64,000 nt of DNA from an uncultured Clostridia bacterium (GCA_947598155.1 CANQFC010000001.1:1-64000), one strand, 5' to 3'; positions 19,424 through 29,046 are shown, counted from the first letter of the stretch. Translations and numbers: made by a program. Notes: generated from the letters alone by a model not told the origin.

Positions 19424-20194
19424 GTGGCTTTTGAAATCGAAGCGGCTTGTGGATGCGCCTGCGGTTCGTCCAGAAACCAAAATGAGGATAATTTTTATTT
19501 TAAGAAAAAACATCTGGCCAGCAGAAATAAGGGATTAAAGACTCCGTTAAAATACAAAGGAAACACTGACGACATTGTTTTTTTTGCCGTGTTTGACGGT
19601 ATGGGAGGAGAGTCCCGAGGCGAGGAAGCTTCCTGCCTTGCAAGCGAAATTTTTTCAAATGGAATAAAGCAGCTTGACGATGTTGTGATTGATGGGAAGG
19701 AATTTTTCATCAATATCTGCACTAAGGCAAGCAATGCGATTTATGAGCTGGCCAGAGAAAAGCAAGTCGGGACAATGGGGACGACAATCGCAGCGCTTTA
19801 TTTTCCGCAGGATGAAGTATTTGCCTGTAATGTCGGCGACAGTAAAGTGTTTCGGATTCGTCACGGACAAATGGTACAGATATCCGAAGATCATACCGAT
19901 GAAAAGCTGCTTTCCACGATGGGTGTAACAAAAAAACCGGTATTGCTTCAGTATTTGGGTATACCTGAAAAAACGATGGTAATAGATCCGTATGTTTCTA
20001 GGGGTGATCTCCGGTCGGATGACTACTACATTGTTTGCAGCGATGGCGTTACGGATACGGTTTCGCCTTCGGAGCTGTATGAAATTGTGAAAACACAAAA
20101 GAAAACCGAAGATATTGTTCGGTGTGTAATGTCCGCAATCGCGCAGAGGGATGGGAAAGATAACGCCACTCTGATTGTCGTAAAAGTGTTGTAA
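19424..20194 (+). CDS. Second PP2C-family Ser/Thr phosphatase
   Basis: About 256 residues with PP2C motifs SSRNQNEDN, AVFDGMGGESRGEE, TMGTTIAAL, CNVGDSKVF, VCSDGVTD and KDNATLIVV. All metal-binding positions I can check are present. It is soluble and cytoplasmic. I prefer GTG 19424 because AGGAAGG ends eight bases upstream. The in-frame GTG at 19415 lies within that site. It is sandwiched between kinase 2 and CpaF, so phosphorylation of the pilus ATPase or its partners is a plausible target. The island has two kinase/phosphatase pairs in total. Confidence 0.94.
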   Translation: MAFEIEAACGCACGSSRNQNEDNFYFKKKHLASRNKGLKTPLKYKGNTDDIVFFAVFDGMGGESRGEEASCLASEIFSNGIKQLDDVVIDGKEFFINICTKASNAIYELAREKQVGTMGTTIAALYFPQDEVFACNVGDSKVFRIRHGQMVQISEDHTDEKLLSTMGVTKKPVLLQYLGIPEKTMVIDPYVSRGDLRSDDYYIVCSDGVTDTVSPSELYEIVKTQKKTEDIVRCVMSAIAQRDGKDNATLIVVKVL

Positions 20195-20206
20195 GAGGGT
20201 GAGAAT

Positions 20207-21445
20207 ATGGCCATAGAAATTGATCATGATCTTGTGCTAAAAATTAAAAAAATCGTAACGGATGAACTCCCTCTAAGTAAATTGTCGGATGAAGAACTCA
20301 CATCTGAGATTGAGGCAATTGTCGATGAAAGAACAAGCGATAAATACTATCCGATCAATTATAAGGTCGAGCTTGTTCAGCAGGTATACAGTTCGATTAG
20401 AGGATTCGGCCTGCTGGATTCCATTATAAGCGATGATACGATAACCGAAGTCATGATAAACGGTCCGGACAATATTTTTATCGAAAAAAAAGGGAAATTG
20501 ACCAAACTGAATGCCGGATTTGAAAGTCAGCGACATTTGGAAGATATTATTCAGAGAATCGTCGGCCTTGCGGGTAGAGAAGTCAACCAAGCAAATCCGA
20601 TCTGCGATACAAGACTACCTGATGGATCGCGCGTCAACGTAGTCCTTCCGCCGATTTCTCTGTGCGGACCGATCTTGACCATACGTAAGTTTTCAAAAAC
20701 GCCTATGACGATTGAGAAATTGATTGAGTACGGTTCGATCACGCAGGAAATCGCCGATAAGCTCGAGATGTTGGTTCGCGCCAAATACAATATTTTTATC
20801 AGCGGCGGTACCGGTTCGGGTAAAACAACCTTCTTAAACGCGCTTTCCAATTATATTCCCAAGGATGAACGCGTGATCACCATTGAAGATTCCGCCGAAT
20901 TGCAGATCACGGGAATTGATAACCTGGTAAGTATGGAAACCCGAAACGCAAATGCGTCAGGAGCGGGCGCAATTACCATACGCGATTTGATCAAATCGTC
21001 GTTGAGAATGAGGCCGGAACGTATCGTTGTCGGTGAGGTGCGCGGCGGAGAAGCTTTGGATATGCTACAAGCTATGAATACCGGTCATGACGGATCGCTT
21101 TCAACTGGCCATGCCAACTCAACGGATGATATGTTGAGCCGTCTGGAAACGATGGTTTTGCAGGGAGCGTCCGGACTTCCACTCCAGGCGATCCGCCAAC
21201 AAATCGGCTCCGCCATTGATATTATCATCCATCTTTCAAGACTTCGTGACAAGTCAAGAAAAACAATGGAAATCACCGAAGTCATCGGATATGTTGACGG
21301 AGAGATCAAATTGAATCCTCTTTATGTGTTTGAGGAGGATGAAAAGTCCACGATGGATAAAGTCTCCGGCTCCTTGAAAAGGACGGAAAACCCGCTCATA
21401 AACGATTTCAAACTGAGGCTCGCAGGTATCAAGACGCAAATTTAA
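20207..21445 (+). CDS. CpaF/TadA pilus assembly ATPase
   Basis: The 412-residue secretion ATPase of the Tad/GspE superfamily carries Walker A SGGTGSGKTT (199-208), an Asp box near ITIEDSAEL, and Walker B RIVVGEVRGGEA followed by the His box TGHDGSLSTGHAN. The preceding GLLDSIISDDTITEVMING region is typical of CpaF. It should power assembly (and possibly retraction) of the Flp-type pilus from the inner face of the membrane. Its partners TadZ, TadB and TadC are in the next operon, 137 bases downstream, so the ATPase is split from its membrane platform by a promoter. Confidence 0.97.
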   Translation: MAIEIDHDLVLKIKKIVTDELPLSKLSDEELTSEIEAIVDERTSDKYYPINYKVELVQQVYSSIRGFGLLDSIISDDTITEVMINGPDNIFIEKKGKLTKLNAGFESQRHLEDIIQRIVGLAGREVNQANPICDTRLPDGSRVNVVLPPISLCGPILTIRKFSKTPMTIEKLIEYGSITQEIADKLEMLVRAKYNIFISGGTGSGKTTFLNALSNYIPKDERVITIEDSAELQITGIDNLVSMETRNANASGAGAITIRDLIKSSLRMRPERIVVGEVRGGEALDMLQAMNTGHDGSLSTGHANSTDDMLSRLETMVLQGASGLPLQAIRQQIGSAIDIIIHLSRLRDKSRKTMEITEVIGYVDGEIKLNPLYVFEEDEKSTMDKVSGSLKRTENPLINDFKLRLAGIKTQI

Positions 21446-21451
21446 GGTCGT

Positions 21452-21514
21452 TTTTTACAATATAGTGTCCGTTTTTGACATTCCTGCAATTTATAAGGTA
21501 AAGGTTATTAAAAT
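21452..21514 (+). promoter_or_regulatory. LytTR-type repeat and promoter of operon C (site 3 of 4)
   Basis: TTTTTACA (21452-21459) and TTTTGACA (21473-21480) are 21 bp apart. TAAAAT at 21509-21514 lies 36 bp after the start of the second copy. The arrangement matches sites 1, 2 and 4. It starts seven bases after the cpaF stop and should drive the Tad structural genes. Confidence 0.76.
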
Positions 21515-21582
21515 AGTAATGATATACAAGTGATTTTATATGACGATCAACGACTCGAAGTGAACGGAGGAGGGCCGGTCAA

Positions 21583-22638
21583 ATGAAAATCAAGTTAGCT
21601 ATGCTTGAAAGCGATCCCAACTATCTCAAGCGAGTTGTTCCAATCTTTAATAACAAATATGCCAATGAATTAGAGGTATACTCTTTTACTGACGTTGACG
21701 CCGCGATGGGTTGTCTTGCCGAAAAAAATATAAATGTGTTCTTGGCAAGCAGCACGTTTAAAATAAACTTTGGAGATATACCCAAAAAATGCGGTTTTGC
21801 CTATTTGGTTGAGAGTCTCGACATTGATCGCATAGACAATCGCAAGGCAATTTGCAAATATCAAAAGGCCGAACTGATTTATAAGCAGGTGCTCAGCATT
21901 TATTCGGAGCAGGTGCCCAATATAACCGGTGTCGCAAATGTTGAGAACGGTTCAATGAAAACGATTGTTTTTTCATCGCCTTGCGGAGGCGTTGGAACTT
22001 CAACGGTAGCTGCAGCCTGTTCGATTTTTCTTGCAAATGCCGGATACAGAGTTTTGTTTTTAAACGCCGGTGTTTTTGGCTCCGCCGATCTGTTCTTTTC
22101 CTGTGACGGACAGTTTGATTTCAGCGATGTGATATATGCGGTGAAAAGCAATAAGACGAATAGAGCATTAAAGCTGCAAAGCACCGTCAAGCAAGACACT
22201 TCGGGTGTGTATTACTATTCTTCGGTCAAGGTTCCGCTTGATATGATGGAGATGCAGAAGGATGACTACATAACGCTGCAAAACGAATTAAAGTTGCTCG
22301 GAAGCTATGATTACGTGGTTTTGGATATTGATTTTCCGAAAAGCGTGGACGATCTCAAATTTTTTGAATTTTGCAATTCGGTAGTTTTGGTATCAGACGC
22401 TTCAGAAACAGCAGACGACAAAATGGAAAGAATGCTGCGGGGCATTCAAATTTTGGATGGAGATGCAGAAATTCCTCTCCAACCGCGTATGTCTCTGATC
22501 CTTAACAAGGCAGCAGTCAATGCACTTTTGCAATATGAAATCAGAGTATTAGGGAGCATCCCTACATATCAGCAGGTTTCTCCCGCCCAAATGGCAAAAC
22601 AGCTTTCGCTGTCCGATGTTTTCGGCCAGTTGATATAG
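21583..22638 (+). CDS. TadZ/CpaE-like pilus localisation ATPase
   Basis: The 351-residue protein has an N-terminal pseudo-receiver domain (about 1-110, starting IKLAMLESD) and a C-terminal ParA/MinD-like domain. The deviant Walker A reads GGVGTST (135-141), so the usual GKT lysine is replaced. GGVGxST is characteristic of CpaE/TadZ proteins, which act as polar or cell-surface hubs for Tad assembly. Walker B-like DYVVLDIDF is present. ATG follows GGAGGAGGG. A paralogue with an intact GKT is at 35584. Confidence 0.92.
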   Translation: MKIKLAMLESDPNYLKRVVPIFNNKYANELEVYSFTDVDAAMGCLAEKNINVFLASSTFKINFGDIPKKCGFAYLVESLDIDRIDNRKAICKYQKAELIYKQVLSIYSEQVPNITGVANVENGSMKTIVFSSPCGGVGTSTVAAACSIFLANAGYRVLFLNAGVFGSADLFFSCDGQFDFSDVIYAVKSNKTNRALKLQSTVKQDTSGVYYYSSVKVPLDMMEMQKDDYITLQNELKLLGSYDYVVLDIDFPKSVDDLKFFEFCNSVVLVSDASETADDKMERMLRGIQILDGDAEIPLQPRMSLILNKAAVNALLQYEIRVLGSIPTYQQVSPAQMAKQLSLSDVFGQLI

Positions 22639-22655
22639 CATGGAGGTAGGAGAAT

Positions 22656-23510
22656 ATGGCAAAAAAAAAGAAAAAAGTAGATGAACCGTTATATGAGGTT
22701 TCCGGAACCAATCAGCAAATGATTAACTACAAGGTCTATAAAATGTCGGGGAATGAAAAAACGTTATATTTCCTCCTTGCGTTTATTGTCGGCGCTGCCG
22801 TTGCCTACTTGTTTTACGGCGGGATCGGCAAGGATGAGTATAATAACCCGACGCTAATTACATATATTCTGGACGCAGCAGTTATGGTAGCAGTCGGTTT
22901 GGCCGCCGCTCGCCTGTTTATCCCGATCCGCAAGGGACAGATTATTGAAACGCGAAGGAAGAAACTCAGAAAGCAGTTTATTGATTTGCTTGACTCGCTT
23001 TCAACGTCCATTTCCTCCGGTAAGAACGTACCGAACGCATTTCTCGCGGCTCGCGACGATTTACTTGTTCAGTATCAACCGGATGATTACATTGTTCAGG
23101 AAGTCAACAACATTATCAGCGGAATCGAAAACAACATTGACGTCGGAAGTATGATTTTAAATTTCGGTGAAAGAAGCGGGATTCAGGACATTAGAACCTT
23201 TGGAAGGGTATTTGAAACAGCCTATTCCAAGGGCGCAAATCTGAAAGACGTTGTGCGCAACTGTCATTCGATATTGAGCAGCAAGGTTGAAATTGAATCC
23301 GAGATTGAGACAAAAGTTGCTTCCAATAAAAATGAACAAAATATTATGCTGATCATGCCGATCGTGCTGATAGCCATGATCAAGATGGCCGGATCGGATT
23401 TCGCTGCAAACTTCACAAGTCCTTCCGGAATTATCTCGACAACCATTGCGATAGCAGCTTTTGTAGGAGCGTATTTTCTCGGACAAAAAATATTGAAGAT
23501 AGAGGTGTAA
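22656..23510 (+). CDS. TadB-like pilus platform protein
   Basis: The 284-residue membrane protein has two N-terminal helices (about 37-55, 68-90), a central helical GspF/TadB-type cytoplasmic domain (FIDLLDSLSTSISSGKN, GIENNIDVG, IRTFGRVFETAYSKG) and two C-terminal helices. This is the T2SSF/TadB arrangement. It should form the platform on which CpaF acts. The N-terminus is lysine-rich (KKKKKV). It is 17 bases after TadZ and 4 bases before TadC. Confidence 0.9.
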   Translation: MAKKKKKVDEPLYEVSGTNQQMINYKVYKMSGNEKTLYFLLAFIVGAAVAYLFYGGIGKDEYNNPTLITYILDAAVMVAVGLAAARLFIPIRKGQIIETRRKKLRKQFIDLLDSLSTSISSGKNVPNAFLAARDDLLVQYQPDDYIVQEVNNIISGIENNIDVGSMILNFGERSGIQDIRTFGRVFETAYSKGANLKDVVRNCHSILSSKVEIESEIETKVASNKNEQNIMLIMPIVLIAMIKMAGSDFAANFTSPSGIISTTIAIAAFVGAYFLGQKILKIEV

Positions 23511-23514
23511 GCGG

Positions 23515-24387
23515 ATGGTTTTAAATATTATTTTCTTATCGCTTTCACTGATCGTCGGTTTTTCGTTTGTCCTATTGCTTTTAACATCAGGCGAATTTCA
23601 AGAACTGATAACACCACTTGATAAAAAGAAATTTATGATGCCGGAAATATACGGCGTGGGCTTTAAGGTCGCTAAAATCCTAAAGTTGGAGTATAAAGGC
23701 AGAGAAGCACGCCAAACGCGGGATAACATCGTTATTCTTTATGGCGAAAGATATGCAGATTATTACTTGAGAGTTTTATATGCTCAAAAAATCAGCATCG
23801 TTTACTTCGTTTTCGCTGTTATTTGTGCATTAAGCGCTCTTGCCGAAGGAACGGACAAGCTTCTTCTTTTCGGACTCGGCGTTGTGGTCTGCGGCGTTCT
23901 TTATTACTACTTTACTACATTGCCCGCCAGCCAGGTCAAGAAGAGAAGCGAAAGGTTTTTAAACGAGTTTCCAAATGCGGTTTCGACTATAGCGCTTCTC
24001 GTTAATTCCGGCATGATTCTTCGTGAGGCCTGGCGAGAGGTATCTCTTTCCGATGACACTGAACTATACATAGAAATGCGAAAGGTAAATGAAGAAATTG
24101 ATAACGGTACGTCGGAAATTGATGCGTTGTACAATTTTGCAAATCGCTGCGTGACACCGGAAATCAAAAAATTCACATCCTTTATTGTTCAGGGTCTGGA
24201 AAAGGGAAGCAAGGACTTGGCGAATGCGCTTTCCAATCAGACGAGGGAAATGTGGGAGCTAAAAAAGCAGAACACGTTGAGGCAAGGTGAACTCGCTTCA
24301 AGCAAATTAATGATCCCGCTGATGGTCATGTTCGTAGGAATACTGATTATGATTATGGGTCCGATCATGACAAACTTAGGTCTTTAA
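23515..24387 (+). CDS. TadC-like pilus platform protein
   Basis: The 290-residue membrane protein pairs with TadB. It has N-terminal and central hydrophobic segments, the T2SSF-type helical domain (FLNEFPNAVSTIALLVNSG, LREAWREVS, TSFIVQGLEKGSKDL, KQNTLRQGELASSKLM) and a C-terminal helix. TadB and TadC act as a heteromeric platform in Tad systems. The start is ATG after AGAGGTG, four bases past the TadB stop. Confidence 0.92.
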   Translation: MVLNIIFLSLSLIVGFSFVLLLLTSGEFQELITPLDKKKFMMPEIYGVGFKVAKILKLEYKGREARQTRDNIVILYGERYADYYLRVLYAQKISIVYFVFAVICALSALAEGTDKLLLFGLGVVVCGVLYYYFTTLPASQVKKRSERFLNEFPNAVSTIALLVNSGMILREAWREVSLSDDTELYIEMRKVNEEIDNGTSEIDALYNFANRCVTPEIKKFTSFIVQGLEKGSKDLANALSNQTREMWELKKQNTLRQGELASSKLMIPLMVMFVGILIMIMGPIMTNLGL

Positions 24388-24430
24388 GAGAAAGATATCT
24401 TTAAGAAAAATAAACAGGAGGAAATCAACC

Positions 24431-24649
24431 ATGTCAAAAATTATGAACAAAATCTACTTTAAGGGTCTCTCTGTGATTGCAAAAGTCAAGGAGGCGCTTA
24501 AGGACGAGCGAGGCGAATCGAATATCATTGCTATTATCATCATTCTTGCAATTGTTATTGCGCTGGCCATTATCTTCAGAAGTCAGATCACTGCACTGTT
24601 CAATAAGATTTGGAACAGTTTGTTCTCTAATGTAGATAATGTACTTTAA
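24431..24649 (+). CDS. Flp1-like major pilin
   Basis: At 72 residues this has the size and layout of Flp-type pilins in Gram-positive Tad clusters. A basic leader of about 30 residues is followed by a processing site at RG/ESN and a long hydrophobic helix (IIAIIIILAIVIALAIIF), then a short polar tail. Cleavage after Gly by the prepilin peptidase at 24734 is expected. The classic Flp Glu-Tyr pair is absent, so it is closer to the Flp1-like subgroup. A strong AGGAGG site and a downstream hairpin suggest high expression. Confidence 0.9.
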   Translation: MSKIMNKIYFKGLSVIAKVKEALKDERGESNIIAIIIILAIVIALAIIFRSQITALFNKIWNSLFSNVDNVL

Positions 24650-24672
24650 TCGGTAAAAATGGATTGAGTTAG

Positions 24673-24708
24673 ACGGCCTGCTGTTATGTTTGAATGGCGG
24701 CAGACCGT
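24673..24708 (+). terminator. Hairpin between pilin and prepilin peptidase genes
   Basis: ACGG-C-CTGC pairs with GCAG-A-CCGT around a loop of about 18 bases, with one C/A mismatch. No T tract follows. It could limit read-through or protect the 3' end of the pilin message, keeping the pilin in excess over downstream genes. This function is inferred. Confidence 0.45.
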
Positions 24709-24733
24709 AATCCTTAATCGGGAGCGTGAATTC

Positions 24734-25411
24734 ATGATTTATTTAATGTTTGTTGCAATCGCAGCGTGTTCGACAATTGCAATACTGTTATTCACCTCTC
24801 GCATGGGTGTTGTGGATCCCGGTGAGAAAATAAAGATTTATAAGAAGGCAAATGACGATACTGTTCCTTTTCAGGGAAAAAAATTAATTTTGATAACAAT
24901 GATTTGCTTTGTCATTGCTACGATTTTGCAAATCTCTTTATATAAAAACACAGGGGTTGTCAACTTTATCAAGCTGTTTGTACTGTATATAATTGTTACA
25001 GCGGCGGCAATCACTGACTTTAAACGAAAAATAATACCGAATGCGCTTATTGTTTTCGGTCTTCTCGTCAGATTCGGCATATATGTTTACGAAATATTCA
25101 GTAAGGCTGATACCAAGAGTATTCTTACAAATGATTTGATTGGATTGGCAATTGGATTTGGTATTCTCGCTGTCGTATCGTTCATTACAAAAGGCTCAGT
25201 TGGGTTTGGCGATGCGAAACTCTTTGGGATAATCGGCATTATGAGTGGTTCGTTTTGCACATACAGTACCCTGCTGGCAAGTTTGATTCTCTCAATGATT
25301 ATTTCTTTGATTGGTCTTGCCAGAAAGAAAATCGGAAGAAAAGATTCCATTCCGTTTGGACCGTGTATTGCTGCCGGATATGTTATCGTCTTGCTTTTGA
25401 CAAGCTATTAA
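24734..25411 (+). CDS. Prepilin peptidase (TadV/CpaA type, family A24)
   Basis: About 225 residues with six or so membrane helices. The two catalytic aspartate motifs of A24 aspartic peptidases are present: ITDFKRKIIPN and VGFGDAKLFG. There is no N-terminal cysteine-rich methylase domain, as usual for TadV/CpaA. It should cleave the Flp pilin and the pseudopilins. I prefer ATG 24734, which has GGGAGCG nine bases upstream. The longer frame from 24686 would place 16 unlikely residues before the first helix. Confidence 0.93.
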   Translation: MIYLMFVAIAACSTIAILLFTSRMGVVDPGEKIKIYKKANDDTVPFQGKKLILITMICFVIATILQISLYKNTGVVNFIKLFVLYIIVTAAAITDFKRKIIPNALIVFGLLVRFGIYVYEIFSKADTKSILTNDLIGLAIGFGILAVVSFITKGSVGFGDAKLFGIIGIMSGSFCTYSTLLASLILSMIISLIGLARKKIGRKDSIPFGPCIAAGYVIVLLLTSY

Positions 25412-25429
25412 GAATTGGAGTGAAGATAG

Positions 25430-26782
25430 ATGAAAAGTAACAAGCCATTAATCATTATAGCCGTTATTCTTTTGAATGTCATTGTGGTTTTTATGGTGGG
25501 ACAGAGTCTTTTTGGAAAATCCAGTTCTTATGATTTGAAAGTTGACGAGGCCAGAAAATTTGCCGAGCAGGAATTGTGTTCTAAGGCAATTGCATCATAC
25601 AGTGACGCTATTGCAGTAAAAGATTCGCTTAATCTTCGTTTGGAAATGATCGAGGTTTATAAGAAAGGGATCGAAATAGGCGAATTCGCAAACATCTACG
25701 ACGTTGTGACTGCCGTAACGCAAGCCGTGGATGCGTACAGAACCGATCCCAAGGTTTATGAAGCGGCGTGTGATCTGTTCATGCAATACGGCAAGTATGA
25801 AGACTGTGCCAATGTTTTGATGCAGGCAAGGGATCTTCATGTTTCTTCCGAGGCGATTGACGCCTACCGGGAGAAGGTTCGATATCAGTATACAAAGTAT
25901 TATGCGATGTATTCGAATGTTTTCCCGGCGTTTGATGACATGTATACGGTTGAGACGGAAGGCAATTACACTTTCCTCAACAGCGAGGCTTCGCCCGACG
26001 TCAAGGGGAGCTACACCTACGCAAGCTCTTTTGCATACGGGTACGCCTTTGTTCAGACTGAGAATGCAGATGGAGAGCGTAAGTCGTTTGTCATCAATAA
26101 AAACGGAGAACGGCAGATCTATATCAATGAAGCGGAAACCAGCTCCGGCGTAGGAAAAGGCAAGGACAAAAGTGGAAACGATCTTCTCCTTCTCGCTTGC
26201 AAGGTGGGAGATACCTATAAGTATTACGGTCTTGATGGGAAAGAACTCTTTGGAGATTATAAGTTTGCCGGACGATTCCGGAATAACGTTGCTGCCGTGC
26301 AGGAGAAGGACGGCAAATGGAAATTGATCAATGCGACAGGAGCGACTGTCATTGACAAATCATTTGACGATGTGGTTCTGAACGAATTTGATGAGTGCGA
26401 TCCGCACGGCTTTATCTTTGTAAAGGAAGGCGAGAAATACCAGCTTTACAATTACAAAATGGAGCGGATCGGTAATTTCGAATGTGACGGTGCAAAGGCT
26501 TTTGCCGGCGACTATGCAGCCTTCCGATCTGGCGATCTGTGGGGCTTTGTTGACACCGAAGGAAACGTGATTATCAACGCGCAGTATGAGGACGCCAAGT
26601 CGTTTTCAAACGGCATCGGCGCCATATACGGCGGCGGCAACTGGAAATTTATCAATCCCAAGGGTGAAGTGGTTGTTCAAGAAACCTTTGAGGATATTGA
26701 TTATTTGAGCGATGCCGGTATTTGCTTTGTGAAGACGAAAGGTTACTGGTCTTATCTAAAATTCTTCTATACCGGCAAGTAA
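25430..26782 (+). CDS. Membrane-anchored WG-repeat protein
   Basis: The 450-residue protein has an N-terminal membrane helix (about 6-25), a helical TPR-like part (about 35-170) and a C-terminal set of WG (KWG) beta repeats. Repeat marks include KDGKWKLINATG, LWGFVDTEGNVIINAQYEDA and GGNWKFINPKGEV. Most of it should be outside the membrane. WG repeats usually mediate protein contacts. It lies inside the Tad operon between prepilin peptidase and the first pseudopilin, so a role in pilus assembly or tip display is likely. Confidence 0.83.
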   Translation: MKSNKPLIIIAVILLNVIVVFMVGQSLFGKSSSYDLKVDEARKFAEQELCSKAIASYSDAIAVKDSLNLRLEMIEVYKKGIEIGEFANIYDVVTAVTQAVDAYRTDPKVYEAACDLFMQYGKYEDCANVLMQARDLHVSSEAIDAYREKVRYQYTKYYAMYSNVFPAFDDMYTVETEGNYTFLNSEASPDVKGSYTYASSFAYGYAFVQTENADGERKSFVINKNGERQIYINEAETSSGVGKGKDKSGNDLLLLACKVGDTYKYYGLDGKELFGDYKFAGRFRNNVAAVQEKDGKWKLINATGATVIDKSFDDVVLNEFDECDPHGFIFVKEGEKYQLYNYKMERIGNFECDGAKAFAGDYAAFRSGDLWGFVDTEGNVIINAQYEDAKSFSNGIGAIYGGGNWKFINPKGEVVVQETFEDIDYLSDAGICFVKTKGYWSYLKFFYTGK

Positions 26783-26797
26783 TGTGAGGTGGCAAAA

Positions 26798-28318
26798 TTG
26801 AAGCAAAAAAGGGAAAGCGGCGAAGTTGTTGTTGAAGCTTCGATCGTTGTCACGATAGTGGTTATATTTCTCTCGGTATTTCTTTATATCGGGATGATCC
26901 TGTATCAGCAATCGCTGGTATCGGTTATGGCCAATCAGACCGCTTCAAATATTGCACAGGTATACAGCAACAGCATTAAAGACCCCTTTACCGGCTATGT
27001 TGATTCCGACAGCGTCTATCAGTCTATTACGTATAGCAGTATGAAAACGGACGCTTATGTGGATGCCATGACGCAGAAGGCGAATAAGCTGGCTTACTAC
27101 CGCTTGAAGTCTTCCCGTATTTTAACGACCGGAAATCCTGACGTTCAGGTGGAGATTGTCAAAAAACCGAATGAGCTTTTAAAAAGTCAAATCGTTGTGA
27201 CGATTCGAGATCAGTATGAACTTCCGCTTGTTTCACTTTTCGGGGTTGATAATAAGCTTAAATTCTCGGCGACCGGAAGAGCCGACTGCGTGGATATCCT
27301 TGAATACTTGAACGGTGTTGAAGCAATCGGCGATCCCGAACATTCGAGCATTACTTATCTTCCGGATTCCGATACTTGCTTGATCCAGTTCTTTGACAAT
27401 AAGGTGGACAACAAGCTTCTTGCTACGGTTCCCGTTTTAAAAGGCAAGTCAATCATGTCGTCCAACTATTATACGCATTCCACGATGCCAAGTAGTCCCA
27501 TAAGCGATAAGTTTGATTTTACCGGATGGGTTTTGAGCGACGGTTCCCCGTTCTTCGCCACTACGGAGATATCGAACAATATTGCCGTCTACGGGACTTG
27601 GGAATGCACGGTTACCTTTGATCCGGCAGGGGGAACGGTTTCTCCGACAAGCAAAAAGGTTCAAGTGTGGAGCGTTACCGATTTCCCGACGCCTACGCGG
27701 TCGGGAAACTGGACTTTCCTTTCATGGAACACGGAACCGAACGGTGGCGGCGTTCAGTATTATTCCAATTCCACCGTTATTGACGATAATATCACGCTGT
27801 ATGCGCATTGGAGATGCGATCATAATTACGTGATAGACTCGCAGACGCCCGGTAATTGCATAACACATTCGCACATTACCTACAAGTGTACGCAATGCGG
27901 AAATACATATGGAGTTGATGGATCTCTCGGTGGTCATGATTATCAGTATGCCGGTATTGGAGGCTACTGGTGCTACGAAACCTATTATATTCAAAGATGT
28001 TCTATTTGCGGCATTGAATTACACTCCTTAGCTCGGGGATATGGACAACATGATTTCTCGTCAAGATGTAACGTGCCTCATTATGTAACACCCGGCACAT
28101 TCAAATGTTCTGTTTATAATTTTGTTGCTGGTCCGGATAAATGCCAAACAAACAGTCAATATCATGTTACTTGCACATATTGTGGGAAGATCAAAGAAGA
28201 AAATAGCATTAGATATGGAAATGTTTATATTAAGTATGCATATTGGTGCGGTATTCACGGCAGTGGAATCCATCAAACAGGTTGTAACCGCAATGGCGAT
28301 ATTTGGTCTTGGAGCTGA
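26798..28318 (+). CDS. TadE-like pseudopilin with InlB-type and zinc-knuckle C-terminus
   Basis: About 506 residues. The N-terminus SGEVVVEASIVVTIV with a following helix is a TadE-like pseudopilin signal. A pilin body follows to about residue 230. Next is a Listeria-Bacteroides (InlB B-type) repeat with WECTVTFDPAGG and LYAHW, then a Cys/His-rich tail with CTQCG, CSICG and CTYCG motifs. From about 27930 the DNA is more AT-rich than the 5' part. TTG 26798 is chosen because GAGGTGG lies six bases upstream. An upstream in-frame GTG overlaps that site. Likely a minor pilin displaying a variable domain. Confidence 0.83.
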   Translation: MKQKRESGEVVVEASIVVTIVVIFLSVFLYIGMILYQQSLVSVMANQTASNIAQVYSNSIKDPFTGYVDSDSVYQSITYSSMKTDAYVDAMTQKANKLAYYRLKSSRILTTGNPDVQVEIVKKPNELLKSQIVVTIRDQYELPLVSLFGVDNKLKFSATGRADCVDILEYLNGVEAIGDPEHSSITYLPDSDTCLIQFFDNKVDNKLLATVPVLKGKSIMSSNYYTHSTMPSSPISDKFDFTGWVLSDGSPFFATTEISNNIAVYGTWECTVTFDPAGGTVSPTSKKVQVWSVTDFPTPTRSGNWTFLSWNTEPNGGGVQYYSNSTVIDDNITLYAHWRCDHNYVIDSQTPGNCITHSHITYKCTQCGNTYGVDGSLGGHDYQYAGIGGYWCYETYYIQRCSICGIELHSLARGYGQHDFSSRCNVPHYVTPGTFKCSVYNFVAGPDKCQTNSQYHVTCTYCGKIKEENSIRYGNVYIKYAYWCGIHGSGIHQTGCNRNGDIWSWS

Positions 28319-28332
28319 AATGAGGTGTTGAC

Positions 28333-29046
28333 TTGAAAAAAATAATTCTTGCTACTGTCTCGGCGATTATTGCCATTATTTTAGTTTTCGGCATTATTAC
28401 TGGAGTAAATTATTTTCGAATCAGAAATAATGATAATGAAACCTCTGGAATCAAACAGGGAGAATTACTTTGGGCAACTACATATGATGAAATAAAAAAA
28501 ATTGCTGAAGAAAATTCCTTAAAAATTCTTCAGACGGATGAAAACGCCGAAAACAATGAGTTTTTCTTTGTTGACGGAGCTTCTGTGGGCGATATTCCTA
28601 TGCAAATTTATTACCGTCAAGATGAGAATGGTACTATTCAAGAGTTTTCATGTTATATTGTGCCTTTTCGTGAAGATTATGTTGATGAGGAAACTGCTGT
28701 TGCTAAAGAACATAGCGGTGCGGAGTTGAAAGCAGAAACAGAAAAGATTTTTAAGCTTCTTGAAACTATGTTTGAAGTTGAAATCGGAAACAGATATGAT
28801 ATTTTTTCTGAAACGGAGAAGCTTACAAACGATGAAACAGGGTATAAAGAAGTGCTGGAGAATAAAGCGACTCTTACTTTGGCAATCAGGGACTGGGATA
28901 AAGGACTTTGGAATTTATCCAGCATGAGTGCCGATGGAGTGGTATATTATGAACTTCTTCATCTTTATCATTCCGGCAATTTGCCTGCAGATTTTGACGA
29001 TTATGCGGTGAATGTTGATTTGCTTACGGGAACGGAAGTGGAATGA
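28333..29046 (+). CDS. Secreted or membrane-anchored protein of unknown function
   Basis: The 237-residue protein has a short basic N-terminus and one hydrophobic helix (about 4-24) with no lipobox Cys. The rest is acidic and soluble. I do not recognise it. It is AT-rich like the 3' end of the preceding pseudopilin, with which it may have been acquired. TTG start with GAGGTG upstream. Its TGA overlaps the start of the next gene. Confidence 0.78.
   Translation: MKKIILATVSAIIAIILVFGIITGVNYFRIRNNDNETSGIKQGELLWATTYDEIKKIAEENSLKILQTDENAENNEFFFVDGASVGDIPMQIYYRQDENGTIQEFSCYIVPFREDYVDEETAVAKEHSGAELKAETEKIFKLLETMFEVEIGNRYDIFSETEKLTNDETGYKEVLENKATLTLAIRDWDKGLWNLSSMSADGVVYYELLHLYHSGNLPADFDDYAVNVDLLTGTEVE

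Noticed and set aside
21475-21480. TTGACA within the second repeat read as a classic -35 (also at 36669)
   Set aside because: The -10 elements are about 28 bp away, not 17. The 21-bp repeat explanation fits all four sites, including the one with TTTTTACA.
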